NCBI GenBank assembly: GCA_947629685.1
Contig: CANREP010000020.1
Span: 1 to 34,893 of the forward strand
DNA from: an uncultured Phascolarctobacterium sp.
GTDB lineage: Bacteria; Bacillota; Negativicutes; Acidaminococcales; Acidaminococcaceae
DNA length: 34,893 bases
Direction: 5' to 3'
Under the pieces are notes generated by a model that made no database searches, was not told the DNA's origin, and was given only the letters and a program-made list of their open reading frames with translations. The translations under genes were made by a program, and so were the position numbers. Shown piece after piece: positions 27,286 through 34,119 of this stretch (the first letter of the stretch is position 1; each line of letters opens with the position of its first letter).

Positions 27286-27314
27286 TTGACTTACATGGAG
27301 CAGATAGCTATAAT
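27286..27314 (+). promoter_or_regulatory. Strong promoter of rplM-rpsI
   Basis: TTGACT (27286-27291), a 17-base spacer, and TATAAT (27309-27314). This nearly matches the sigma-A consensus and is preceded by T-rich DNA that may act as an UP element. The start is expected near 27321. Confidence 0.9.
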
Positions 27315-27320
27315 AAATAT

Positions 27321-27406
27321 ACGTGATTTTCCGCTAGATTTCACTAGCCCCGAAAGAAAGTGAGAAGATCGCAACGAACTGTATATTTCTTAGGAGGGAC
27401 ATAAGG
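27321..27406 (+). promoter_or_regulatory. Candidate L13 autoregulatory leader
   Basis: The 86-base untranslated leader of rplM contains GCTAG (27333-27337) paired with CTAGC (27344-27348), then CCCCGAAAG. Its position matches the L13 leader described in Firmicutes, where L13 is thought to regulate its own operon. I did not verify the full consensus. Confidence 0.45.
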
Positions 27407-27844
27407 ATGAAATCTTTTATGGCTAATCCGTCCAACATCGAACGTAAATGGTTCGTTGTTGACGCAGCTGATAAAACTCTCGGCCGCATGGCTGCTGAAG
27501 TTGCAAAAATCCTGCGCGGTAAACATAAACCGACTTTTACCCCGCATATGGACACCGGTGATCACGTAATCGTTATCAATGCAGACAAAGTTGTTCTGAC
27601 CGGTAAAAAACTTACTCACAAAATTTATTTCCGTCATTCCGGTTATCTCGGCGGCGACAGCTACACCAAAGCTGGCGATATGCTGAAGAAAAACCCGGTA
27701 AGAATGGTAGAACTTGCTGTTAAAGGCATGATTCCTAAAAACCGTCTTGGCAGCCAAATCTTCTCTAAACTTCATGTATATGCTGGCAGCGAACATCCGC
27801 ACGCAGCTCAAAAACCTGAAGTATTGGAAATTAACGTAAGATAA
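27407..27844 (+). CDS. rplM: 50S ribosomal protein L13
   Basis: The 145-residue protein has the L13 pattern [30 protein letters not shown] (positions 13-42), then [10 protein letters not shown] and [13 protein letters not shown]13 is an early assembly protein of the 50S. The start ATG follows TAGGAGGG. It is joined to rpsI by 23 bases, the universal rplM-rpsI pairing. Confidence 0.97.
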   Translation: MKSFMANPSNIERKWFVVDAADKTLGRMAAEVAKILRGKHKPTFTPHMDTGDHVIVINADKVVLTGKKLTHKIYFRHSGYLGGDSYTKAGDMLKKNPVRMVELAVKGMIPKNRLGSQIFSKLHVYAGSEHPHAAQKPEVLEINVR

Positions 27845-27867
27845 TAACATCCGGGAGGGAACAATAA

Positions 27868-28260
27868 ATGGCAGTAGTTACTTATAATGCGACCGGTCGT
27901 CGTAAATCTTCCGTTGCTCGCGTTCGCCTGGTTCCGGGTGAAGGCAACATCGTTATCAACGACCGTGAATTAGACAAATATTTCGGTTTGAAAACCTTAG
28001 AACTCATCGTTAACCAACCGCTGGAAATCACTGAAACCAAAGGCAAATATGACGTTTTGGTAAACGTTAACGGCGGCGGTATTTCCGGCCAGGCTGGCGC
28101 TATCCGTCACGGTATCGCACGCGCTCTGCTGAAAGTTGACGAAGAATTCCGTCCAGCTCTGAAAAAAGCTGGTCTCTTAACCCGCGACCCGCGTGAAAAA
28201 GAACGTCGTAAATACGGCTTGAAGAAAGCTCGTAAAGCTTCTCAGTTCTCCAAGCGTTAA
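27868..28260 (+). CDS. rpsI: 30S ribosomal protein S9
   Basis: The 130-residue protein has the S9 motifs [38 protein letters not shown] and the tail [12 protein letters not shown] whose last Arg contacts the P-site tRNA anticodon. It follows rplM on the same transcript, after GGGAGGG, and a strong terminator closes the pair. Confidence 0.97.
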   Translation: MAVVTYNATGRRKSSVARVRLVPGEGNIVINDRELDKYFGLKTLELIVNQPLEITETKGKYDVLVNVNGGGISGQAGAIRHGIARALLKVDEEFRPALKKAGLLTRDPREKERRKYGLKKARKASQFSKR

Positions 28261-28285
28261 TCGCGACTGCGTATTGTACGTATCC

Positions 28286-28322
28286 AAAACCCCGAAAGCA
28301 TATGCTTTCGGGGTTTTCTTTT
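28286..28322 (+). terminator. Terminator of rplM-rpsI
   Basis: A perfect palindrome, AAAACCCCGAAAGCA (28286-28300) against TGCTTTCGGGGTTTT (28303-28317), followed by CTTTT. It is symmetrical and could work on both strands. Confidence 0.92.
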
Positions 28323-28553
28323 GTTTATATGCTAAAAACATTAGTCTTTGTCGGCAAAGCAGAAAGACGTAGAAAGATTGTGCAGATAATACTGTAAAAC
28401 AATATTAGTTCGATATTTGCAGAATAAAAATAGCAACGGATAAGTTATTTATAATATTCATTATTAACAAAGATAATATTATCGGCAGCAGAGATGGCTT
28501 TAGCGCCAATATCCAGGCAAACTATTATTTTTAATAATAAAAACAATAAAAAC

Positions 28554-28597
28554 AAAAAACGCTGTATCCGCTCGCAGTTGCGGAAACAGCGTTTTTT
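28554..28597. terminator. Orphan bidirectional terminator hairpin
   Basis: AAAAAACGCTGT (28554-28565) pairs with ACAGCGTTTTTT (28586-28597), with an inner TCCG/CGGA pair. T-runs lie on both sides, so it could stop transcription from either direction. No gene sits next to it. On the minus strand a long T-rich tail follows. Confidence 0.75.
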
Positions 28598-28777
28598 GCT
28601 TAGAATTACGAAATCATACAGTTTTGGCATCTGTAACAGATGGGGCATAAGATGATGTCTTGGTTTAATTTTAGCAGTACGAGTGTACAGAAACAAATTA
28701 AATCTTTGTAAATTTTGTAAATATTATGTGATTTTCTGCCGCAAGAGAAAAATCTCCGCTATCCGGCGTCGTCTTTA

Positions 28778-28786
28778 TGTTATAAT
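28778..28786 (+). promoter_or_regulatory. Extended -10 promoter of the 93-residue gene
   Basis: TGT followed by TATAAT (28781-28786) forms an extended -10 element; the -35 is poor. Transcription would start near 28793, leaving a leader of about 40 bases with AGAAGGA ahead of the ATG. Confidence 0.55.
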
Positions 28787-28831
28787 ATTGATGAAATTTA
28801 TACATATATACAGAAGGAATTTATATATCAG

Positions 28832-29113
28832 ATGGAAGCAATCAAAATTAACGGTCATGAGCTGACAGGCGACAGCCTTGCGGCTATCGCGGAAAAAATC
28901 TTCAACGGTCAGACTTCTTATGAAAAACTGCCGTGGATGCAGGCTTTGCAGCAAGACTTAAAGGCTGCTGCAGCATCGGGCGAAGCCGGCGACAGCGCGC
29001 TGCTCAGGCTGCTGAGCGAGGAAGGTCATCCGTACCATTTCGGTTTTCTGTCCTCGCAAGAATATGATGCCACGGAACTGGAACGGCTGCGTCAGCTGGT
29101 CAATAGCAAATAA
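28832..29113 (+). CDS. Hypothetical protein, 93 residues
   Basis: I do not recognise this protein. It is acidic, soluble and probably helical, with an Ala-rich centre (LKAAAASGEAGDSALLRLL) and no signal peptide, membrane span or cysteine. Support for a real gene comes from an extended -10 promoter, an AGAAGGA site 13 bases before the ATG (rather far), codon use like its neighbours and a hairpin right after the stop. It stands alone between rpsI and a minus-strand gene. Confidence 0.65.
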   Translation: MEAIKINGHELTGDSLAAIAEKIFNGQTSYEKLPWMQALQQDLKAAAASGEAGDSALLRLLSEEGHPYHFGFLSSQEYDATELERLRQLVNSK

Positions 29114-29116
29114 AAA

Positions 29117-29157
29117 AGCAAAGCATGTCGGTAAAACAGGCTTTGCTTCTTTGTTTT
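29117..29157. terminator. Convergent terminator
   Basis: GCAAAGC (29118-29124) pairs with GCTTTGC (29140-29146). Minus-strand reading ends in TTTTTT, a good terminator for the secreted mini-protein gene. Plus-strand reading ends in TTCTTTGTTTTT and may serve the 93-residue gene. Confidence 0.75.
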
Positions 29158-29173
29158 TACTGCAGCATGACCT

Positions 29174-29374
29174 TTACCAGCGGCAATACCCGCTGTCGTC
29201 GCAGTGACGGCGCTGCTGACGGTCATAACAGCCGTAATATTCGTCCGAGGCGTTGTAGTTTTGGTAACAGCCATGATGGCGGCCGTTATGGCAATGATAA
29301 TATTGTATGTTTTCTGCAAAGGCGCTGGTGGTAAAAGCCAAGGTCAGCAGAGAAAGAATAACAAAAGATTTCAT
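29174..29374 (-). CDS. Secreted Cys/His/Tyr-rich mini-protein
   Basis: The 66-residue product has a clear Sec signal peptide (MKSF, hydrophobic VILSLLTLAFTT, then SAFA cleavage) leaving a 46-residue mature peptide. The mature part has five Cys (positions 8, 16, 29, 38, 44), five His and eight Tyr, with clusters YYHCHNGRHHGC and YYGCYDRQQRRHC. No known family is recognised. It could bind metal, be disulfide-stabilised or be antimicrobial; none is shown. ATG 29374 is seven bases after AAAGGAG; the ATG at 29380 is too close. The frame opens further, to 29428, but that overlaps the promoter. It has its own promoter and terminator. Confidence 0.75.
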   Translation of the reverse strand: MKSFVILSLLTLAFTTSAFAENIQYYHCHNGRHHGCYQNYNASDEYYGCYDRQQRRHCDDSGYCRW

Positions 29375-29399
29375 AGACATACTCCTTTCTTTACCTCTA

Positions 29400-29428
29400 A
29401 TTGTAATTTGTTCGCCGTGCTCTGTCAA
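29400..29428 (-). promoter_or_regulatory. Consensus promoter of the mini-protein gene
   Basis: Read on the minus strand: TTGACA (29428-29423), 17 bases, TACAAT (29405-29400). The -35 is a perfect consensus. The start would be near 29393, leaving a leader of about 20 bases with an AAAGGAG site. Confidence 0.85.
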
Positions 29429-29506
29429 TGGCAGGATTACACAGGAGGCAGGAGCTGTCTGGAAAACAGATAAATTTCTCAGAATAATATATGACAGGAG
29501 TTAAGT

Positions 29507-30076
29507 ATGCAGAATAATGTCGTGGCTGACAGAAATTTTTTCTGGCAGCTGTTCAAATCAACCTTTATCATCAGCGCTTTCACCATTGGCGGCGGGTATG
29601 TCATCATACCGCTGCTGAAAGCAAAATTTGTTGACGAGTTTCATTGGCTGGAGGACAAGGACGCCCTGAATATGGTGGCTATTGCCCAGTCGGCTCCGGG
29701 GGTGGTAGCGGTCAATGCGGCTATCAGCATCGGCTACCGGCTGGCAGGACTGCGGGGCACGCTGGTGGCTATCTTTGCGACGGTGCTGCCGCCGCTGATT
29801 ACGCTGAGCGCTATCAGTTACTGCTATGATGCGGTAGCAGGCAACGCCTATATCCAGCTGCTGCTCAAGGGGATGCAGTGCGGCGCTACGGCTATCATCA
29901 TCAATGTGGCTTATGAGCTGTTAGCCAAAGAATACAACAAGAAACTGGTACTGCCGCTTTTTATTATCGTCGGTACCTTTATCGCTAATTACTGTTTTCA
30001 TGTCAACTTGATGACGGCAGTCATTATCGACGGTATCCTGGGCCTGCTGCTGCTGCGGGATGCAAAGTACTGTTAA
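29507..30076 (+). CDS. chrA1: Chromate transporter family protein, half-length (first subunit)
   Basis: The 189-residue membrane protein is one CHR domain. It carries the FTIGGGYVIIPLLKAKFVDE and AQSAPGVVAVNAAISIGYRLAG motifs typical of the short-chain CHR family, and about five to six hydrophobic spans. Such short proteins usually act in pairs encoded by adjacent genes, as here. Chromate is the named substrate, but the native role in anaerobes is unclear. The ATG follows CAGGAG. The next gene begins ten bases after the stop. Confidence 0.87.
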   Translation: MQNNVVADRNFFWQLFKSTFIISAFTIGGGYVIIPLLKAKFVDEFHWLEDKDALNMVAIAQSAPGVVAVNAAISIGYRLAGLRGTLVAIFATVLPPLITLSAISYCYDAVAGNAYIQLLLKGMQCGATAIIINVAYELLAKEYNKKLVLPLFIIVGTFIANYCFHVNLMTAVIIDGILGLLLLRDAKYC

Positions 30077-30086
30077 GGAGAATGTT

Positions 30087-30653
30087 ATGATTTACTGGGA
30101 ACTTTTTTGGAGTTTTGTGCAGGTAGGCGCTTTCTGCGTAGGCGGCGGTTATGCTTCCATGCCGTTAATACAGGCGCAGGTCATCGAGCGTCATGGCTGG
30201 CTTACACTGCAGGAATTTATCGACATCTTTACTATTTCACAGATGACGCCGGGCCCCATCGGTATTAACGCAGCTACTTTCGTCGGTACTAAGGTGGCCG
30301 GCATCCCCGGTGCGATAGCGGCTACAGCAGGTTTTGTCTTTCCGTCCGTGCTGATTGTCCTGCTGTTGACCAAGCTGTTTTTTAAATACGGCAATGTGGC
30401 TGCGGTCCGAGGCATCTTAAACGGGCTGCGTCCGGCAGTGGTGGCGCTGATCTGTTCTGCTGGGATGAGCTTTATCTTCCTGGCACTGTGGAATACGGAG
30501 GCCATGCCTGCCGATTTTACCAAAGTCGATCTGATCGGCTGCATCGTGCTGCCGGTATCGGTATTGGCTATCCGTAAAAAAATGAGCGTCATCCGGGTAT
30601 TGTGTTTTTCCGGCTGCCTGGGACTGGCGCTGGGAATCTTGGGGATCAGGTAA
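30087..30653 (+). CDS. chrA2: Chromate transporter family protein, half-length (second subunit)
   Basis: The 188-residue partner has VGAFCVGGGYASMPLIQAQVIE and SQMTPGPIGINAATFVGTKVAG, the CHR motifs with the PGP core. It shows about five spans. ATG 30087 is chosen because AAGGAG ends seven bases before it; the frame is open to 30060 inside the first gene. The two CHR halves are divergent in sequence, suggesting a heterodimer. A MATE gene follows after one base. Confidence 0.87.
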   Translation: MIYWELFWSFVQVGAFCVGGGYASMPLIQAQVIERHGWLTLQEFIDIFTISQMTPGPIGINAATFVGTKVAGIPGAIAATAGFVFPSVLIVLLLTKLFFKYGNVAAVRGILNGLRPAVVALICSAGMSFIFLALWNTEAMPADFTKVDLIGCIVLPVSVLAIRKKMSVIRVLCFSGCLGLALGILGIR

Positions 30654-30654
30654 C

Positions 30655-32007
30655 ATGAAGCTGGTACAGGATCTGACCAAGGGCAGCGTTACCGGGACGA
30701 TGCTGCTGTTTTCTCTGCCGCTGATACTGGGCAATCTGCTGCAGCAGTTTTATAACATTGCCGATACGCTGATTGTCGGAAAATACCTGGGCGCGGCTGC
30801 CTTGGCTGCCGTAGGTTCTTCATACGCCCTGATGGTCTTTTTAAATTCCATCTTGCTGGGGATGTGCATGGGCTGCGGCGTGCTTTTTTCCATCTGCTGG
30901 GGGCGGGGCGACCTGTCTGCGCTCAGGCAGAAGGTCTATCTTTCCTTTCTGAGTATCGGCTTGTTTTCCGTATTGCTGACGGCGGCGGTGTTTTTCTGTA
31001 TCGACGATATCCTGCGCTGGCTACAGGTACCGCAGGAGGTTTTCCCGCTTATGCGCAACTACCTCTGGTATATTTTTTACGGTATTATCTTTACCTTTAT
31101 TTATAATTACGGAGCTTCGCTTTTGCGTGCGGTGGGCAATTCAGTCGTGCCGCTGTTTTTTTTGGGTGCGGCTGCCCTGCTCAATATCGTGCTGGATATT
31201 GCACTGATCCTCTATTTTGATATGGGCGTAGCCGGTGCCGCGCTGGCTACCGTAGCGGCGCAGCTGGCGGCGGCAGTGGGAATCACGGCCTATATCTTCC
31301 TGCGGTTTCCGCAGCTGCTGCCGGATAGGGCCAGCAGGTGTTTTTCCGGCCTTGCTGTACGTGAAATCATGCGTTTTTCCCTACTCACCTGTATGCAGCA
31401 GTCGGTGATGAATTTCGGCATCCTCATGGTGCAGGGACTGGTCAACAGCTTCGGTACCGTCATCATGGCGGCTTTTGCCGCTGCGGTCAAGATAGATTCC
31501 TTTGCTTATATGCCGGTGCAGGATTTCGGCAACGCCTTTTCTACGTTTATTGCCCAGAATTTTGGCGCCGGTAAATTAGAGCGCATCAAACAGGGCATCC
31601 GCAGCGCCTTTATCACTGCGATTAGTTTTTCCCTGTTTGTTTCCGTACTGGTATGCGTCTTTGCCCGGCAGCTGATGGAAATCTTTGTGGACAGCAGTGA
31701 AACGGCTATTATCCAGGCGGGAGTGGAATATCTTTGGATAGAAGGCAGCTTTTACTGCGGTATCGGTTGTCTGTTTCTTTTTTACGGCCTGTACCGTGCC
31801 GTCAAAATGCCGGAAATCTCCATCGTGCTGACGGTCATCTCACTTGGTACCAGGGTAGCGCTGGCCTATCTGCTATCGGCAGTGCCGGCTATCGGCGTGC
31901 TGGGTATCTGGGCGGCTATCCCCATCGGCTGGTTTTTGGCAGATGCTGCCGGCTGGCTGTATTACAGAAAGCGCAGAGCGGAGATTGCCAGGATGCTCAT
32001 GCCTTAA
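30655..32007 (+). CDS. MATE family antiporter (second copy)
   Basis: The 450-residue, roughly twelve-span protein has the MATE features LGNLLQQFYNIADTLIVGKYLG in the first half and MPVQDFGNAFSTFIAQNFGAGKLERI in the second. It is only distantly like the MATE protein at 14733, and is closer to the MATE type beginning DLTKGSVTGTMLLFSLPLILG, common in gut Firmicutes. Its start is one base after the chrA2 stop, so it belongs to that operon. The substrate is unknown. Confidence 0.9.
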   Translation: MKLVQDLTKGSVTGTMLLFSLPLILGNLLQQFYNIADTLIVGKYLGAAALAAVGSSYALMVFLNSILLGMCMGCGVLFSICWGRGDLSALRQKVYLSFLSIGLFSVLLTAAVFFCIDDILRWLQVPQEVFPLMRNYLWYIFYGIIFTFIYNYGASLLRAVGNSVVPLFFLGAAALLNIVLDIALILYFDMGVAGAALATVAAQLAAAVGITAYIFLRFPQLLPDRASRCFSGLAVREIMRFSLLTCMQQSVMNFGILMVQGLVNSFGTVIMAAFAAAVKIDSFAYMPVQDFGNAFSTFIAQNFGAGKLERIKQGIRSAFITAISFSLFVSVLVCVFARQLMEIFVDSSETAIIQAGVEYLWIEGSFYCGIGCLFLFYGLYRAVKMPEISIVLTVISLGTRVALAYLLSAVPAIGVLGIWAAIPIGWFLADAAGWLYYRKRRAEIARMLMP

Positions 32008-32037
32008 AGTAAACCTTGGCAAAAAAACAGTTGACGA
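32007..32037. promoter_or_regulatory. BirA-like operator 1, overlapping the bioB -35
   Basis: GTAAAC (32009-32014), 15 bases, GTTGAC (32030-32035). This is an imperfect inverted repeat related to the BirA box (TTGTAAACC...GGTTTACAA). It overlaps the -35 box. A 27-base segment here is an inverted copy of operator 2 (20 of 27 positions match). Confidence 0.6.
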
Positions 32038-32059
32038 TAAAATGCAGCAGCTATATAAT
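32031..32059 (+). promoter_or_regulatory. bioB promoter
   Basis: TTGACG (32031-32036), a 17-base spacer, TATAAT (32054-32059). The start is expected near 32066, exactly where operator 2 begins. Confidence 0.85.
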
Positions 32060-32065
32060 ATGAAA

Positions 32066-32096
32066 TAGTTAACTGTTTAAAAATCAAGGTTTACAT
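32066..32096. promoter_or_regulatory. BirA-like operator 2, at the transcript start
   Basis: TAGTTAAC (32066-32073), 15 bases, GTTTACAT (32089-32096). The right half matches the BirA half-site GGTTTACAA at eight of nine positions. Binding here would block the initial transcribed region. Confidence 0.65.
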
Positions 32097-32108
32097 AGGG
32101 GTGAGAAA

Positions 32109-33098
32109 ATGCAGAAGATAATTGCATTGGCTGATAAAGTTTTGGCAGGGGAGGATATTACCCGGCAGGAGGCAGAATTTTTAATCAACGTCAGCGACGA
32201 CGATACCATGCTGCTGTTGGCTATCGCCGATAAAATCAGACAGAAATTTGCCGGCAGCGACGTGGACTGCTGCGCTATTTTGAACGGACGCAGCGGCAAA
32301 TGCAGCGAAAACTGCAAGTTTTGCGCGCAGTCTGCCCATTACAACACCGGCGTTAAAGAATATCCTTTGCTTTCAGAAGAAGAAATATTTGCTGCGGCGC
32401 AAAAGGCTAAAGCGGCAGGCGCAGTACGTTTTTCCGTTGTTACCAGCGGCAGGGGGCAGAGTAAGGCAGATGATTTTGCCAATATCTGCCATGTGCTGCA
32501 ACGCATTAAAAAGGAACTGGGCATCGAGGTCTGCGCTTCTTTAGGCATCCTTACTTTAGAGCAGGCCAAAGCCTTAAAGGAAGCGGGCGTAACCCGTTAC
32601 CATTCCAATCTGGAAACGGCTGGCAGCTATTTCCCGGACATCTGCACCACTCATACCTATGAGGATAAATTCGTAACTATCAAGAACGCTCAGGCAGCAG
32701 GGCTGCGCGTCTGCAGCGGCGGCATCATGGGCCTTGGCGAAACGCCGGAGCAGCGCGTAGAAATGGCCTTCACGCTGAAAGAACTGGGCATTGATTCCGT
32801 GCCGCTCAACCTGCTGACGCCGATTGCCGGCACGCCCTTTGCTGGCAACAAGGCTTTGGCTCCGCTGGAAATACTGCGTGCTTTCGCTGTTTTCCGCTTT
32901 ATCCTGCCTCACGCGCAGATCAGGACAGCGGGCGGACGCGAAGTAAACCTGCGCGACCTGCAGGCTTTGGCTCTAAACGGCGGCGCCAGCGGCATTATGA
33001 TCGGCGGCTATCTGACCACGGCGGGCCGCGGTACGGACAAGGATCTGCAGATGCTGCGCGACCTTGGCCGCGGACGTTCGCTGCCTCAGCTTGACTAA
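32109..33098 (+). CDS. bioB: Biotin synthase
   Basis: The 329-residue radical SAM enzyme inserts sulfur into dethiobiotin. The CxxxCxxC cluster motif is C65, C69, C72 (KCSENCKFCAQS). The YNTGVKEYPLL, HSNLET and CSGGIMGLGET segments are typical, as is the GGREVNL stretch with the Arg ligand of the auxiliary [2Fe-2S] cluster. The start ATG follows AGGGGTGAG. It stands alone here; other biotin genes must lie elsewhere or be absent. Two BirA-like sites suggest repression by biotin. Confidence 0.95.
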   Translation: MQKIIALADKVLAGEDITRQEAEFLINVSDDDTMLLLAIADKIRQKFAGSDVDCCAILNGRSGKCSENCKFCAQSAHYNTGVKEYPLLSEEEIFAAAQKAKAAGAVRFSVVTSGRGQSKADDFANICHVLQRIKKELGIEVCASLGILTLEQAKALKEAGVTRYHSNLETAGSYFPDICTTHTYEDKFVTIKNAQAAGLRVCSGGIMGLGETPEQRVEMAFTLKELGIDSVPLNLLTPIAGTPFAGNKALAPLEILRAFAVFRFILPHAQIRTAGGREVNLRDLQALALNGGASGIMIGGYLTTAGRGTDKDLQMLRDLGRGRSLPQLD

Positions 33099-33112
33099 TA
33101 TATAGATAAATT

Positions 33113-33143
33113 AACGCGGTTTCCAACGGAGACCGCGTTTTTC
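33113..33143 (+). terminator. Terminator of bioB
   Basis: AACGCGGT (33113-33120) pairs with ACCGCGTT (33132-33139), extended inward by TTCC/GGAG-type pairs, followed by TTTTT. It lies about 15 bases after the bioB stop. Confidence 0.85.
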
Positions 33144-33207
33144 TCTGCCTGTTTTCAGTAACTTTTTTGTAATATATCGCAATAATAATAGCAGCTGCTT
33201 TAATTTA

Positions 33208-33216
33208 TGGTATAAT
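33208..33216 (+). promoter_or_regulatory. Extended -10 promoter of rapZ
   Basis: TGG followed by TATAAT (33211-33216) forms an extended -10 element. The -35 region is not clear. The leader would be short, with AAAGAGGTGAT before the start. Confidence 0.6.
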
Positions 33217-33249
33217 AAAAGATACTAACTTCTCAAAGAGGTGATAGTT

Positions 33250-34107
33250 ATGCAGGCTCACTTTCTTATAATAACAGGTATGTCTGGAGCCGGGAAAACC
33301 CAGGTAATCCGCACGCTGGAAGATCTCAATTTCTTCTGTATCGATAATCTGCCGGCGGCGCTCATCCCTAAGTTTGCCGAGCTGTGCCGCCAGACTTCCG
33401 AGCAGAATGTGGCTCTGGTAGTCGATATCCGCGGCGGACGCTTTTTTGATAAATTACTCAAAGTATTAAACGAAATGGAAGCAGGCGGGCAGAAATACGA
33501 GCTTATCTTCCTGGATGCTGCCGACAGCACGCTGATAAGACGCTACAAGGAAACACGCCGCCGTCATCCTCTGGGAGCCGGTACGGAGCTGTTAAAGAGT
33601 ATCAGCAACGAGCGCGAGCTGTTAAAGCCCCTGCGGGAAAAGGCTACCCGTCTGATCGATACTACCAATCTGGCTACCAGCCAGCTGAAAAACCTGATTT
33701 TTGATTTGTTCAGCGACAGTACGCAAAAAGAACGCATGAACATCATCGTGCGCTCTTTCGGCTTCAAACACGGCTTGCCCATGGACAGCGATATGGTGCT
33801 GGATGTGCGTTTCCTGCCCAATCCTTTCTATGAGGAAGATTTACGGCCGCTCACCGGCAATGATAAACCCGTGGGCGACTTTATCTGCCGCTATCCGCAG
33901 ACCTTCCAGTATCTGAAGCTGGAAGAACAGCTGCTGGATTTTTTAGTACCCCAGTATATCAGCGAAGGCAAGAGCCAGCTGGTCATCAGCGTCGGCTGCA
34001 CAGGCGGGCAGCACCGCAGCGTGTTCGTAGCCAATAAATTATACGATTATCTGCGTACTCAGGGGTATAATGTGGAAATTACCCATCGTGATATCCCTGC
34101 AAAATAA
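33250..34107 (+). CDS. rapZ: RNase adapter / nucleotide-binding protein RapZ (YvcJ)
   Basis: The 285-residue protein has an N-terminal P-loop GMSGAGKT (10-17) followed by CIDNLPAAL, and a C-terminal domain with SVGCTGGQHRSVFVANKL, the RapZ hallmark. In E. coli RapZ directs RNase E to the GlmZ small RNA; in Firmicutes (YvcJ) it binds nucleotides and affects competence. I chose ATG 33250, five bases after AGAGGTGAT; GTG 33241 lies within that site. It is followed by yvcK, the usual neighbour. Confidence 0.95.
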   Translation: MQAHFLIITGMSGAGKTQVIRTLEDLNFFCIDNLPAALIPKFAELCRQTSEQNVALVVDIRGGRFFDKLLKVLNEMEAGGQKYELIFLDAADSTLIRRYKETRRRHPLGAGTELLKSISNERELLKPLREKATRLIDTTNLATSQLKNLIFDLFSDSTQKERMNIIVRSFGFKHGLPMDSDMVLDVRFLPNPFYEEDLRPLTGNDKPVGDFICRYPQTFQYLKLEEQLLDFLVPQYISEGKSQLVISVGCTGGQHRSVFVANKLYDYLRTQGYNVEITHRDIPAK

Positions 34108-34119
34108 CGGAGGCTGATT

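Larger units (their letters stand above)
28261..28831. other. Gene-poor stretch between rpsI and the 93-residue gene
   Basis: This 571-base AT-rich stretch contains no convincing protein gene on either strand. It has the rpsI terminator (28286-28322), an orphan bidirectional hairpin (28554-28597), a CATCTG/CAGATG inverted repeat (28628-28642) and the -10 region of the next gene (28778-28786). The orphan hairpin may end a small minus-strand transcript. Confidence 0.6.

Noticed and set aside
28445-28696. Minus-strand frame of 83 codons in the gene-poor stretch
   Set aside because: The strong bidirectional terminator lies in the middle of the frame, composition is AT-driven and no binding site is present. 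Its last 25 residues look protein-like, so a gene remnant is possible but not supported.
29204-29473. Plus-strand frame of 89 codons opposite the secreted mini-protein
   Set aside because: No binding site, no family match, and the minus-strand frame has signal peptide, promoter and terminator.
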